Below, piece by piece: positions 37,766 through 50,128 of a stretch of DNA of 64,000 nt. The stretch's first letter is position 1. Every line of letters starts with the position of its first letter. A model generated the notes under the pieces. The model saw only the letters and a program-made list of their open reading frames with translations. It searched no databases and was not told where the DNA came from. Where the stretch lies: assembly GCF_002078875.1 (NCBI RefSeq), contig NC_034424.1:3052092-3116091 (forward strand), read 5' to 3'. This stretch comes from Numida meleagris. Lineage: Eukaryota; Chordata; Aves; Galliformes; Numididae. Made by a program: the position numbers and the translations under genes.

Positions 37766-40700
37766 TCCCCATGGTTACTGCATGTTGTCCCATCAGGGCC
37801 CCCGAGGGTGGCCCTCTCCCACCCATGATGCTGGGTGGTGGGCAGCCTTAGCTACAGCAGGACGAGCACACTTATCTGGGCTCAACATGCTCTGTCTACC
37901 AGGACAGCACCAAGGAACTGGAAACTGAGATCTGAAAATAGCCTGAAGCCAAATGTGAGCTTGAGAGGAAAAATCACAGTGAGTATTAACTGCACATGAC
38001 TTAACATGACTTAACACCACTTGCTTTTAACTGGCTCTTCTGGATCCACAAACAATTACTGGCCATTACTGCCGAGTGCCTCAATTTCCCAGGCTGCACA
38101 GTGAAGTCAGTGAGATTTAGTGATATCCATGACACAGAGGACAGGAGAAAGCCAAGCACTGTCTGTGACAGTGCAGTGCCAGCTGCTCTGCACTCCTGCA
38201 TGCAGCATCCTTGGGAGTGTGCACACGGGTGTGTGCATGAGGGACAAATGCCTCATTAAAGCCAGCTAATTGACCTAGCTGCACAGGACCATGCCTCTCT
38301 GAGGCTGAAGTTCAGGTCTCCCTAGTGGGTGTAAATGCTCAGGTTGGGGAGGGCACCCAAGGATGGCTGCAGGAGCCGGGCTGCACATTGGAGGAGGATC
38401 CCAAACCGGGATCCAAGGAGGCATTTCTGTCTCTCCCATCCCAGCATCACCCTGTTTCATCATGATGAGCTATCAAACAGCCACAAAGAACCTCAGGATT
38501 TTGCTTCCACAGTCATAACTGAAAACTTCCTTTATGGAATCAGAGGCCATCCCCTACCTGCCAGTCCCTCTTGACAGAAGACACGCGGGCTGGAAGCAGG
38601 GCAGCACTCCTGATCAGTACAGCTCTGACACACTGGCTTTGACTGGACCAACGCAGCATCCCTCATCACATAGCTCTCACAGAGGACACATAAAAGCACA
38701 CACTTAAACGCTCACAGATCTTAATGACTCCCTCTGGAGCGTATCAAACCCTTGACTCCAATCAGCACGACGTGGGCTAATGAGGAGAAAGTTCTCCCTC
38801 GGTCCAAATGACACAGCCCAGGATATGAAGCTGTTTCTATCCCAGGGTTCCTCATGCCACAGCATCCATTTGCAAAGAGATGTTTTCTTCTCTATTAGCA
38901 AGCTGCAGCAGCAGGTCATCCCTGCCCACCCCTCCCTGTGGCAAAGGAGAGGTCACGGTCCTGGTGTCTGGGAGAGCAGGATTACAGGGGTGGAAAGAGT
39001 TCAGAGGCAGTCGCTCCCAGCAAAGACCAAACCAACCTGATGCTGAGATAAGACCGCTCCTTGACCCTCCGTGCAGCTCCATCAGTGGGAACCCAGCAGG
39101 GGAATGCTGCAGAATATCCACGATATCCCTCAAAAACCCAACCCGCCATAGCAGTATTTCCTATTTTGTCTCCATAACCTAATCTGACCTCCTCTGGGGT
39201 CTCCAGATTAATATCTGAGAAAGCTCACAAGTCCAATCACCCAATTATGAGGAGGAAAGGTTTATCCTATCTAAACAGCATGAAATGTAACATAGACCCA
39301 GCTGCCCCCTCCCTCCCGAGAGCCAGATCTCAATCCCTAGCAAGCTGAACAAACTGGGAAGGGGTCACAGGGGAGATGGGGAGGGTCTCTCCCTACTCCT
39401 GTATCATATGAAACCTGCAGAAGGAGCAGCTATTTTAATTGGCAAATCCCCCGACTCAAGGTTTAATCCCTCTCCATTTTTGCTCAACTTCCCTCATGCC
39501 AAAGCAACATGGGAAACAGATGAAGTGCTCCACCTGGAGCCACAGCTCAACGGGAGCAAGCCCCCAGGATCTTGGTGAGCAGGGAGGTAGGGGACGGCGG
39601 GGCTCAGGGCGTGCACAGCACACAAAGAGAAATGGAGGGACAAGGGCTGGCATCACAGGGCATATTCGAGCACAGAGCCATCTGGGGACCAGTGTGGACT
39701 GCAGCAGCCTTGGCACTGGTGTGGCAGAGCAGGATCACAGTTCAGAATGACTGCAGTCTCCAAGCCAAGGCTGACTTACCGTCCTTGCTCCTGGGGGAAT
39801 TCCCAGACTGCTTCCTCACCCTCCAACAGGACTGACAGGCTGTCCCAGCACAGCCTTTGTGCCTCCTTGTATTCCTTTCCTATCCCAATTTCTTTCCAGA
39901 GAAGGGTGGGGGGATGCCACCTAACCTTCAGGGCTGTATTTCAGCCACCTGACAGAACTGAACACGTACATGGGAGACCTCAACAGCAGCCAGGGGACGG
40001 GGAAGCAGATCCACCATCCCATTCAGGGGCTCATCTCAGGCTTTGCTTGGAAAGGGGAACAAGCAAAACCTTCAGGAAAATCCCAACCTGGCAAGGAACG
40101 CCAGTTTGGGTGTAACTCTGAGCCCATCCAAAGGGAAGATCTCTGCGTGGAACAGCAACACACCCAGAGCAGGGCTGCACTGCATCCATGGGTGCCTACA
40201 GCCCCAGTTCTCCACGTTGCTCCGGGCTGCACTGCCAAGCATCAGCTCTGCAAACGTAGACTGAGCCTCCCTCCCAATTTCAGGCACAATTTATGGACTA
40301 GACAGGCTTTCCTAATCAATAACGGCTCCGGCGAAAAAGTTCCACCGCAGCGCATTCACGTGCCACAGTCGGCCCAAGCACGTCAGCCGCCCTCTCTCAT
40401 CTGACGCTTTCCGACAAGACGGATTTGTGGCCTTGACTTTTCCAGATCAGGAGAAAGTTTATCCCAGGGGCTCAAGTTACGGACCAGTAAAACACTCCAC
40501 GCCTGGCCTCATTAACTGCCATTTAAGACGCACAGAGCTTCCTCTGCTAGAAGGCAGCATCCGCAGCTGTCCTTCGCGCGGAGGGCGAGGTTGCTGCAGC
40601 AGACAGCACAAAGCCCTTGGCACGCACCGTGCTCTTCACATACGTGCCATGCTCGTGGCACCACCCAGGCTGCTCTGCGGTCAGCGGGAGCCGCAGCCAG

Positions 40701-43700
40701 TTCCAGCTCTCCACCTATGAAATGATTCGGGAGGAAGCGGAGATAGTGCCCAGTTCTGTCCAAAAGGTGTCTGGGCAGATAAAAATAGACGCCTGGAACA
40801 ACCATATGGAAATGTGAATTAATGAAATATTTCAGCAACTGACTCAACTCTAATTGAGAGCTGAGAACCCTCCACCTCCCTTCTGCTTTCCAGGATACAA
40901 AAATGACACTGGTAGGTGGAAATAACTACAGCTGTCCCAGTGGGAGAGAAATCAGTGCTTCACAGTGAGCGCAATGGCCAAAATTAAGCACTAGCTTGGT
41001 GTTATTACACAACACATCCCAGGAAGCAGCTTCCAAAAACTTGACCTTCTCTTCAAAGGCTTCTTTTTGAATCAACTTTCCTGTTGCTAACAAGTGAAGT
41101 GGATGCAGTGCTCGAGTAAGGTCCCCTGGGATGGAGAGCAGCCTCGTGCATGAGTTGGTTACTGGGGAGGCAGCAGCAACGACGTGTTCATGCAGCAGCC
41201 CTGCCCTGTCCAGGCTCCTGCACAAAGCCAAGGCTCTGCTGCATTTCCAGTCCCAGTACATAAACAACATCGTCCTCACCAAGGGGCAGCTGGAGTCTGC
41301 CAAGCACCTGCCCACCCTGAACCCCACGGAGATCCACAAGGAACAAGCAGGCAGGGGCAACCACGCACTGAGTATGAGGCTCGCTCAGCTCCTGCCCACA
41401 TCCTGCATCTTTCTGCACACCAGTGATGTTCAAGAACCCCTTCTGAATCCAAGTCCAATGCACAGGTGACCCTCGAAAGAGCTGCAGAAGAACTGTTTCT
41501 GAAACCAGCAGAGCCTTGGCTTCTGGTTCCAGCCTCAGCTTGTGCCCCACCGGCTGCAGAGCCTGTGTCCCCTGGGCCAACGCCGAAACCAAAAATTCAT
41601 CTACAAGCACAGCACCTACATCAATACATAGAGCTTGCCCTCCAAAGGACTTTACAGAGGCAGCCAATATTATCACCCATACTCAAGATCATCAGCATCT
41701 TTAACAACAGCTGGTTTAACCACTGAGACCTTAACATCTGCTATACTTGTTGGCTTTAATTACAACCCTGGATATTAACAACCTATTGACCTCAACTCCT
41801 ACAACCTCATAAGGACAGCATCACCTCCTTGGTGCCCAGCCTGCATGGAAGTCAGAACCCTAAAGACTATTTTAAGGCGCATAATGTGAGTATAACTTGG
41901 TTGTAACGAGAGCATATGGGCTCCTTCCTGACAGGCCCAGGATTTGCTTCGGCCAAATAGGTTTTTCTCCCCTTCCTTCAGCAGGCAGCTGGCTTCCACA
42001 TGACTAGCAGCACAGCTTACACACAGAGGGTGTGGAAGGGATGGTTGTCATAGCTGTATCTACCCAGCCCCAGCCATCCAGGCACATCAGAACGATGCTT
42101 GAAGAACACTGTCCAATTGTTATAAATAAGACACTCTCGAGCCTCTATTTGGAGAACACTTTGCAAGCGTGCAAAACGCTCTAGCTTCTGCTTTGACCTA
42201 CTTCACTTTCTTTTACAGACACGATACAGATTCAGAGTCCTCTGCAGAACAGCAGTGCTCTGGAGAAGCCTGCAGTAGCAGCATGGTGCGGTGCACAGGC
42301 TTTGGAAAACCACACCTCTGCTGTTTGCGGGTCTGCAGCGCCTGTCTGCGACCCAAACAGCTCAAGCTTTCATTCTCCTGCACCAAGGTCGACGTGAGCT
42401 CCGACAAGCTCATTCTGCAGCCTTTGTTTCTGTTCCCCATCTTTCTAGGGCTACAGGATGCTCTGGATGAAGAGCCTCTTCCTACAGCTGCAATCAATGT
42501 GTCTTGCAGCAGGAGCCACGTCCCCAAGGGCGATCCTTTGACCGGAGGGAAGCACTTTTTGGAGAGGCCCCATTTCTTCTGCTTCCCTTTGCAGGAGCTT
42601 CCTCTGGAAGCAGAGGAGCAGCACAGGTTGGTGCCACCCGCTGCTGGCACCCTGCTTGCAAGTCAATCTGTTCCTATGGGGGAGGTCAGCTGTCATTCAA
42701 TGGGAGGAAAACTGGTGTGAGAGGGCTGTGAGTGGGGACCCTTGGCCCCTCTGGGAAAAGCTGAACTCATAAGAATACACTGGATAACAGCTTCTCTGTT
42801 GAACTGGTCCTCCAATTTCCACGTTGCAGCCACATGGAGGGGCTGCAGGATGGGTATCTCTGAAGGCAGTGCTGGGAGCAGAGGATGCTGACATGGGCTG
42901 TTCTGGTGCTGGGGATCAGAAAGTTTGGGTGCAGAGCAATTTGGGTGGACACAGTCAGAGAAATGGCAGAGGAACATCAAGAAAGGGACTAAAGAGCTCC
43001 CCCAGCATCACTGCAGCAACACGTGGCCAAAGAGCAGCACAAACCCCACCAGTGCCCAAGGGTTTCACCCATTATCATTTGGATGTATTTGGGGGCAGGA
43101 TGTACCAGGAGATGCGCACTGATTGCAGATGAGGAGAAGGAGAGCCACGGAGCCAAGACTTGCCAAGCTCTGCCTCCACCAGCTGAGGCTATCGGCAGAG
43201 GAGTTCGAGGCATGGTAAGGGGAATGGTCAGCAAGCAGCCTCCCAGTGCTGGAAGCAGGGCAGGCAGCCTTCTGTCCTACCTACCCCGACAGGGGATGCA
43301 GTGCTCCATCCACCAGAGCATCCTACAGGGAGGGCTCAGCTCTCCCGGGGACCTTCTGAGCGAGGCCACCACAACAAGCACCAGTGACACCCAGGCCCTT
43401 GTCTGACACAGGCAGGGACACGGCCTGGCAACAGCAACCAGGACAGAGAAATAAAAAGCACTTTGCACAGCGGTCACGTTATCCCCTCATCCCTCCCCCT
43501 CATCCCCTTTGGAGCTTCTTAACTTCAGAAACCTTCCTCCAGAGGAGTGTTGGAGTGACAGAAAACATTTTCCAAGCCTAATATCAGTTCCAGATGTTCA
43601 CAGCCATTTCAGTTTGTACCTCACCCTGTAAAACACATTTCTCTCTCTCCCTCTCTCCAGCACAGCGCCTGCTTCGGCCATGACATCATGCACTGGCGGC

Positions 43701-45068
43701 TGGGCCGCGCACACACGCGCGCTCGCACCCTCTTCGAGAGCCTCATGTTCAAACAAAGAGCATCACTCAACTACAAAGCCATCGCACACATGGAGTTATG
43801 AGTAATTTCCACAAGTTTTAATAAACAGTTTGGGATGTAATTGCTCTCTGTCTTCTCCGCTGGCTCCCGAGTGGAGAGCCGCGCTCTCTCTCTCCCCGCC
43901 GCTCTGGTGTTGAAAGCGTGGTTTGTTTCGTGCACAAGTTCACCTCGGGAACTGCTCCTATTCACATCAGCTGGGCCGAGGGCTGTGTGTTTCCAAGCAC
44001 CAGTAAGAAGCCTCTTTAAAAACCACGTCCAGCCGGGGGGCAGCTGACCCACACCAGCTCCCGGCCCTTCCTACCCCACTGCAGGAGCGGAGGACGCGTG
44101 TTAGACCAGCCCCAAACTCACTGCTCCTGACTTAACTCCGAGAAGAAGAGGAGAAAATATTTTCTGGCTCAAGGGAACGGCTGCATCCTCCAGTTGCAAA
44201 GCGAGGAGAAGCCATGGAGTTTTGCAAGTTGGAGGTTTTCGCAGGGGGCAGAAGGGAGGGCCAGGTACCATCTAGAACTGAAGCTTGCCATGGGGCTGGA
44301 GAGCAGGTTGGCACAGCCACAGCCAAGGGTCACAATCAGAAGTGGCTACAACCGTAACAAAAAAGTCCCCAGCCATGAACAGCACACATGCTTACGACTC
44401 AAAAGATCCAAGGGACAAACAACAGCATCCTCAAGAGCCTTCTCATCTTGCAGGATTCTGCCAATCCCACACTGCTGATGCTCTGCAGACACATGGGAGC
44501 ACCTCCTAACAACAGCAGCAACTTGCCCCTACCTACCAGCAACCCCAGGACCAGCAGGGAAGGAAAATCCAGCAAGATCCATCAAAAACACTTAAAAAAA
44601 AAAAATAAAAATTCACATCCTGCAACAGCCCTCTCTCAAGGCCTCCCCCTTCTGGGGCTGAATTATTTTTAAATGTTTTTCTTGTGTGTGCTGCCCAGCT
44701 GGGATGGAGACACGATGGCAGCGAGGGGGCACCCACGGGGGGGGGATTTTTGGACAGGTGAAGCACGGCACCAAGCAAAGACTTTGAGAGCTGCAGCAGC
44801 CAGCATCTTTCTAAACCTACGCAAGGTAGGAGTGAGAATCAAGTCATCTGGCATCAGAGGCCTGCAGGGTAAGAAAGGAATGAAGGAAGGAATGTTGTTT
44901 GGTTATAAACAATGCAGGAAAATAAAAGAGAGTTTCAGAATTGACTTTTCTCTTTAATTGCTAATGGGGTCACTGTGTCCTGAATGGTCCCCCAGAGCAG
45001 GGAGAGGGGAGGGCAGCTCCTCACAATGAATTCAATGGCCTGTCAAACACATGGCAGTCATAAAAAGA

Positions 45069-45087
45069 AAATAATAATAATAATAAT
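45069..45087. repeat. (ATA)n trinucleotide repeat
   Basis: Six ATA-type units. Confidence 0.9.
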
Positions 45088-46335
45088 CTGTGTTTCCTAC
45101 TCTGACTGCCAGGCAGAGCTCCAGCCACTTCAAAGGAGCAACCCCACATTTCCCTGGTCTGGCCTCACCTGACCGATGTGTGAGCAATCTGGAATCCCCA
45201 TCCCAAACACAGTGCTTCAGTGGCTTGTTTTCCTTCTCTGTTATTGGAGTTTGCTCCTCTGAGATGAAGAGCAAACCTTCTTCCAGGCCAGGAAACTAGA
45301 AACACAATGCTGGGGCCATGGCTGCACTGGGCAGCTCTGGAAGCAGGTGCTGGCAGGGAGGTGTGGAAGAAAGCCCCACTTTTAACCAAATGAGGTTTTT
45401 AATCACAATAGCCATTGGCCTTTGCAAACTCTCACCCCAACCACAGGTGGAAACCTTCTCCTAATGCTCCCTCACCAGAGATGGGTGGAATTTGGTACTG
45501 CCAGCACCTGGGGCCCTTAGCACAAACGCAGATCTCTGCTTCAATCAACAACCAGCTGCCCTTGGCTGCTCAGATGAACCACTTTAATGAGCTAAACCCA
45601 AAGTCCTTGAGTGTGAAGCAGTAGGAGGCTTTGCCTGGTTTCCTAAGCAGCGGTAGCAACGCTCAAGGCCTCCAACGATATTTTCTGAAATAAATCATTG
45701 ATTCACTGAAATCCACCCCATCCCTCACATCCCCCCACCTCGCCCAGCAGCCCCCAGAGCACGGCCCAACCGCTGACAAAGCCTTTGCAGGGCACAGAGC
45801 GCTCAGCCCAGCCCGGAGCTGGAAACTGAGCTCCAACCCAGGGAAGTTTCAGGTTTCCCCGTGCTGCTTAAGTGATCTCTCTAAAAACTGCAGGCTTCAC
45901 GTTGTTTTGCTAGCTCTGCAAGGTAACTTCAAGTGTCTTGCCAAAGGCTGGAACGCAATCCCCACTCACTGGGAGGGACGAGTGCAGCCCTTGAGCGGCT
46001 GCAGGCTGACCTTCCCCCTGCACCCACCGTCCTGAAGCATTTCATGCTGATCAGATCAAACACCAGCTTTACTCAAGAACTCCAGCTCGCAGCTCTCCTA
46101 CCCAAAAAGCACAAATCAGTTCAGTCCACCACACTGCATTTTTGTTTTTCCCCTTCCCATCCCACGCCCACCTTTGCAGAAGCCTTCAGAAACCTCTCTG
46201 AGAGTCTTCAACACCACCCAGCACCTCTGCTCCTTGCACCCTTCTGCACAGAAGCAGCAGCTCTGAGCACACTCAGCACGGCTCAGCACAGCACACACCC
46301 TGGAGGGCACAGAGTCACCCCGCAGCATCACCCAC

Positions 46336-46484
46336 CTGTGTAGAGGTCCGTGTCTGTGTACTCATCCACCTTCTTGTGGTGCAGGACGTAGTCGGACACC
46401 TTCGTCCCGATGGCAGGCTGCACGTCCAGCCACTCCAGGGACACCACGGTGCTGGAGGGCTCCACGCTGGGGGACAGCCGGAGG
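46336..46484 (-). CDS. ASTN2: ASTN2 internal exon, first part of Fn(III) domain
   Basis: ASTN2 exon opening the fibronectin type III domain. Its first base completes the valine codon of the preceding exon; it then reads LRLSPSVEPSSTVVSLEW, continues through VQPAIGTKVSDYVLHHKK and ends VDEYTDTDLYTG. The conserved tryptophan in SLEW and the tyrosine in SDY fit early Fn(III) beta strands. The acceptor follows the pyrimidine tract TTTCTGCCCTGCCCAG and the donor is GTGGGT. The length is 149 bases, entering in phase 2 and leaving in phase 1. The next exon in the gene lies 44 kb away, so the domain is interrupted here by the largest intron in the window. From memory, ASTN1 differs strongly in this stretch, which supports the ASTN2 call; an alignment would settle it. 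Confidence 0.95.
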
Positions 46485-47485
46485 CTGGGCAGGGCAGAAA
46501 CCAAAGAACACGTCAGCTTCAGCTCCTTTTCCATGAGGAATTCCCCCTCTAAGCAGCACAAGCCCTCAATTGCCCACCTTCATGCAGGAAAATATGCATG
46601 CAGAGAACAAAAGAAGCTTCCAGTTGGGTACGGTCTATTTGGGTGGGTGTCTTCACCTCCCAGCTCCTGGTAGAGCTGAGGTCTTGCAATCCTAAATATC
46701 CCATCTGTAGGAGGGTTTGCCTCCTGGGAGAGCTGCTGGAGCTCAGCAACTCCATGGGGAGCTGAGGGCTGACTGGTCAGAAGCAGAAGAGGACCCAGCT
46801 TAACTCCAGGCAGCCCAGTGGGGCTGAGTTTACACAAAGGGAAGGCCAGGACTGTGCAATGAGAAGTGGCAGGTGTGGCTGAGAACTTACCCAGCTGCAA
46901 ATGAACAAGTTCTGATGGGTGGGAGCAAAAATAAAAGCAAAAGCTGGGCAGTGAAACTGTCCCTGGGTTGGAAACTGTGTGTATGGGTGCAACAGAGCAG
47001 CTCCAAGCTCTGTGCTCTGCTAACACAAAGGCACTGCTCTGGGGCAAACAGCAACGCAACACGGGGCTAGGGGGAGTCCAGCTCCACATGTATGAGTGTG
47101 TTTGTTGAACTCAGAATGGGAAATGAATCCCCCTCGGAGAACACTGGCTCGCTCAGGTGTCCTTGTGGAGCTCTGGAGCCAGCCTTCCTGCTTTCTCAGC
47201 TAATTCCCCATCAGCTTGCTCCTGATTTGCTCTTGCTCTGACAAGCCACAATGAATTGCACCATAATTCCATTTCTTTCAGCATTTGAAATCCCCTTCTA
47301 CGAGCCCTGCTAATCAGGTGATGAAAATCTGGAAGGAAACCTTCCAGGGCCACAGCCAGAGCCAGGATCTCCTACAGGCAGCAAGGCGCCCTGGACCACG
47401 GCGATGGGCTCGGCAGCGCACAGCAGGAGGTGTCCCTGCATCCCGTGGGACGGGGACCGGCGCCGGGGAGCACGGGGATACGTAC
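46485..47485 (-). other. ASTN2: Short ASTN2 intron (1,001 bases)
   Basis: Phase 2 intron between the exons at 47486-47619 and 46336-46484. It starts GTACGT and ends in a pyrimidine tract followed by CAG. No repeat or other gene was seen in it. Confidence 0.9.
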
Positions 47486-47619
47486 ACGGGCTGCGGGAGG
47501 GGGCTGCAGTTCGGGAGCCCGTTCTCGTCGAAGGCGTTGAGGTCGCACCTGCACCAGTCTTCGATCACGTCGCCTTTCCCCGAGCACCAATATGAGCTCA
47601 TCAGCGCGCCCTTGAAAGC
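47486..47619 (-). CDS. ASTN2: ASTN2 internal exon, end of cysteine-rich segment
   Basis: The next ASTN2 exon in transcription order, joined in phase 0 to the exon at 58137-58402. It starts [19 protein letters not shown], continues [14 protein letters not shown] and ends [10 protein letters not shown] plus two bases of a valine codon. Its four cysteines, with the four of the previous exon, complete the cysteine-rich segment that leads into the fibronectin type III domain of the extracellular C-terminal half. The acceptor is CGGCAG before GCT and the donor is GTACGT. The length is 134 bases and it ends in phase 2. Reading past the donor would give tyrosine-valine instead of the leucine-arginine-leucine encoded by the next exon, which fixes the boundary. 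The exon is GC-rich and lies only 1,001 bases from its downstream partner, unlike the other two introns. Confidence 0.95.
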
Positions 47620-47732
47620 CTGCCGTGAGAACGGAGAGCGTGAGGATGCCGGGGATCGTGGCCAGCGGGCCCGGCTGTGCACTGCGGAGCGCTGTGTGTG
47701 CACAGTCCGGGTTTGGGAAACACTGGGGGGGT

Positions 47733-47822
47733 TCTCCCTGTTCTGCCACTGGTTCTGCATGGCCCAGGGTGAGTCCTTGCACTTCCCCAGGCTTTAGTTT
47801 TCTCGTAACAGTGATTCGGGTT
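47733..47822 (+). repeat. MIR-like core fragment
   Basis: Contains TTCTGCCACTGGTTCTGC, GGCCCAGGGTGAGTCCTTGC and CAGGCTTTAGTTTTCTCGTA. The order matches a sense MIR core: CTGCCACTTACTAGCTGTG, CCTTGGGCAAGTCACTT, GCCTCAGTTTCCTCATCTGT. It starts only about 115 bases from an ASTN2 exon. Confidence 0.5.
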
Positions 47823-47995
47823 TACCCATGGGTGCTGCTTTTGGGGTGCTGACAGGGGGTGTCTACGCAGCGCCCCGCATTCATGTCCTCCCGTGATGGA
47901 GGATCAAGCTGCCCCAAGGAACACAAACATGAGCCCCTGGGTGATAGGAGACCTTGTGTCTGGGTACCTTCACAGTTGCAGGGAAACTTTTCCTC

Positions 47996-48447
47996 NNNNN
48001 NNNNNNNNNNNNNNNNNNNNNNNNNNNNNNNNNNNNNNNNNNNNNNNNNNNNNNNNNNNNNNNNNNNNNNNNNNNNNNNNNNNNNNNNNNNNNNNNNNNN
48101 NNNNNNNNNNNNNNNNNNNNNNNNNNNNNNNNNNNNNNNNNNNNNNNNNNNNNNNNNNNNNNNNNNNNNNNNNNNNNNNNNNNNNNNNNNNNNNNNNNNN
48201 NNNNNNNNNNNNNNNNNNNNNNNNNNNNNNNNNNNNNNNNNNNNNNNNNNNNNNNNNNNNNNNNNNNNNNNNNNNNNNNNNNNNNNNNNNNNNNNNNNNN
48301 NNNNNNNNNNNNNNNNNNNNNNNNNNNNNNNNNNNNNNNNNNNNNNNNNNNNNNNNNNNNNNNNNNNNNNNNNNNNNNNNNNNNNNNNNNNNNNNNNNNN
48401 NNNNNNNNNNNNNNNNNNNNNNNNNNNNNNNNNNNNNNNNNNNNNNN
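47996..48447. other. Assembly gap (452 N)
   Basis: A run of 452 N bases inside the 10.5 kb intron. The flanks are ordinary intronic sequence, GC-rich on the right. Any open frame drawn across it is an artefact. The exact number may be an estimate of the gap size. Confidence 0.99.
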
Positions 48448-49068
48448 ACCCCAGTTCCCAATTCCACTCCCATCCCTCTCATACGGCGTTATTCCTGCTG
48501 CCCTCCTGCACGCCGATCGATGCTTGATGCACTTGCATCACAATCACATTCACAAGAACAAACTGCGGCACGTCAGGAAGAAACCCAGCACTCAAAGTCC
48601 CGCGGGTGCTCCCCAGCTGCAGCCTCCCCTCAGGACTGCTCCCCAACAGCAGCACCCACCCGCTGCCACGTGGGGCTGAGACGCACTGCAATCCCTCTAT
48701 CTGACCCAGGAGCTCAGCCCGTGGCGCAGCACAGGGCTCAGCATCACCGCAGCACCTCCTCCTGCGCACAGACACAGCCAGAGGTACCAGCCATGGAACA
48801 AACCCCTGTGACACTTTTAACCTCTTGCTGCGCTCCGAGGCTGCGGTGCCCTCACTGCCCTGCCCACGCCTGGCAGCCTGGGCTCAGCCCACACCCCACA
48901 GAGCGCAGCCTGCGGATGCCTGGCCCCAGCGATACCGCCCGCACCCCGGCTCGCGTCTCCAAGATAAAACTCGCCCTTACAGGGGACATGGACAGCTGCA
49001 GAGCTCTGGCATTTAGCAGAGAACTGTAGGAAAAGCGCTGTCCCGGGGACATGAGTGAAAAGAGGAGG

Positions 49069-49093
49069 TATAAATAGAGCCTGACGTCAGGCT
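49069..49093. promoter_or_regulatory. TATA-like box next to a 16-base CRE palindrome
   Basis: TATAAATAG at 49069-49077 is followed at 49078-49093 by AGCCTGACGTCAGGCT, a perfect 16-base palindrome centred on the cAMP-response octamer TGACGTCA. Both motifs are consensus quality. Which strand, if any, they drive is unknown. Confidence 0.4.
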
Positions 49094-49206
49094 GCTATTG
49101 TTTGGGGCTGCGTCGCTCTCCCCAAACACAGCAGCACCTTTAGCGAGGCGCCTGCCTCTGCAATCCTTCTGCTTGCAGACATTTACAGAACGGCACAGTT
49201 CCAGAA

Positions 49207-49221
49207 GGGGGGGGGGGGGGG
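49207..49221. repeat. Poly-G run
   Basis: Fifteen G in a row followed by AGTGGG; a possible G-quadruplex component and a sequencing-error hotspot. Confidence 0.9.
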
Positions 49222-49966
49222 AGTGGGAAAGGAAGGAAAAAACACTGAAAATGTGACCTGATTTTGTTCTTTAGAATGTAATGACGGCGCTGGGCGAGAA
49301 AAGGGCACCTCAATGTTAACGGGAGAGCAGGGAAGGCAGAAAGGAGTTTATCGGACACATGGATAAATGCGGGTACGTATCTGCAGGGACTGCTGGGGCT
49401 GTGCAGGATGGAAACAGAAAGGAGAACCACAGCCCCCCCCGTGCACTCCCGGGGGCTGCAGAGGCACCACCACGTCACCAGTGTCACACTGCCCCGTGCT
49501 GCTGACCCCACACAACCTGCGGGGCAGAAATCCCACCCGCCCATTCACGCCCTTCCACCAAACCCAGCAGTCAGTGCTCCCCTTCTGTTTTCTATTTCTG
49601 TGATGCTAAGCGCCGTGCCGGATGAGCAACCCCCTCTGCTGCGCCTGCCCGGCCTTACCCCACGTTAATTAGATCCTGCAGGTACGCAGCCATCATCTGC
49701 CTTGTGTCAACCTTTGTGCAAACGAGGTTAGCAGATCGATGCGTCCTTCAATTGCGCTCATTAGGGCAGCGCACCTACGCGCAGCAGCAGGCTGCAGTGT
49801 CCTGATGTTTGCTATGGGAGGAGCGGGGGCTGACGGGCACAGGGAGCCTCCCCCCCCCAACCCCGGTCAGAGCAGGGAGTCTGGCCAGCAGGTATGGGAT
49901 TTTCCTGTGTAGAAGGGTGGGGAAGCAGCAGGAGCAAACAGATGGGGGAAATAGGTAAGGTCATGC

Positions 49967-50128
49967 AGAATCATAGACTTGTTTGTGTTGGAAGGGATCT
50001 GTAAAGGTCATCTGGTCCCACTCCCTGCAATGAGAAGGGACAGCCACAGTTCCATCAGTGCTCAGAGCCCCGTCCAGCCTGACCTGGGGTGTCTGCAGGG
50101 ATGGGGCACCACCGCCTCTCTGGGCAGG
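49967..50128 (-). repeat. CR1 3' fragment, GGAAGGGATC type
   Basis: Starts AGAATCATAGACTTGTTTGT, then GTTGGAAGGGATCTGTAAAG and CAGTGCTCAGAGCCCCGTCC, ending near CGCCTCTCTGGGCA. It shares its layout with the copy at 35785-35960, so both are likely the same subfamily. Confidence 0.85.

Larger units (their letters stand above)
30131..46335 (-). other. ASTN2: 44 kb ASTN2 intron, block 5: CR1-rich part up to the 46336 exon
   Basis: Intronic DNA holding four CR1 copies between 31312 and 37627 and two MIR-like fossils, all listed separately. AT-rich, conserved-looking blocks lie at about 34180-34360 and 36130-36530. From 37628 to 46335 there is unique sequence with no CR1 copy that I could recognise, only short simple repeats such as 45069-45087. 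Open frames on both strands at 40926-41676 show no recognisable domain. Confidence 0.65.

Noticed and set aside
38060..38130. Possible MIR fragment (GAGTGCCTCAATTTCCCAGG)
   Set aside because: Only one short segment matches; the rest of the MIR core is absent.
42169..42720. 183-codon plus-strand open frame with an opposite frame at 42213-42650
   Set aside because: No motif, signal peptide or homolog recognised, and no splice-site logic. Treated as chance.
2226..46335. Search for TRIM32 or another nested gene in the large intron
   Set aside because: In human, TRIM32 lies within an ASTN2 intron. No RING, B-box or NHL-type open frame is present here, so it must be elsewhere.
47859..49029. Long open frames spanning the N run
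   Set aside because: They exist only because N bases cannot contain stop codons. The real flanking parts show no recognisable protein.
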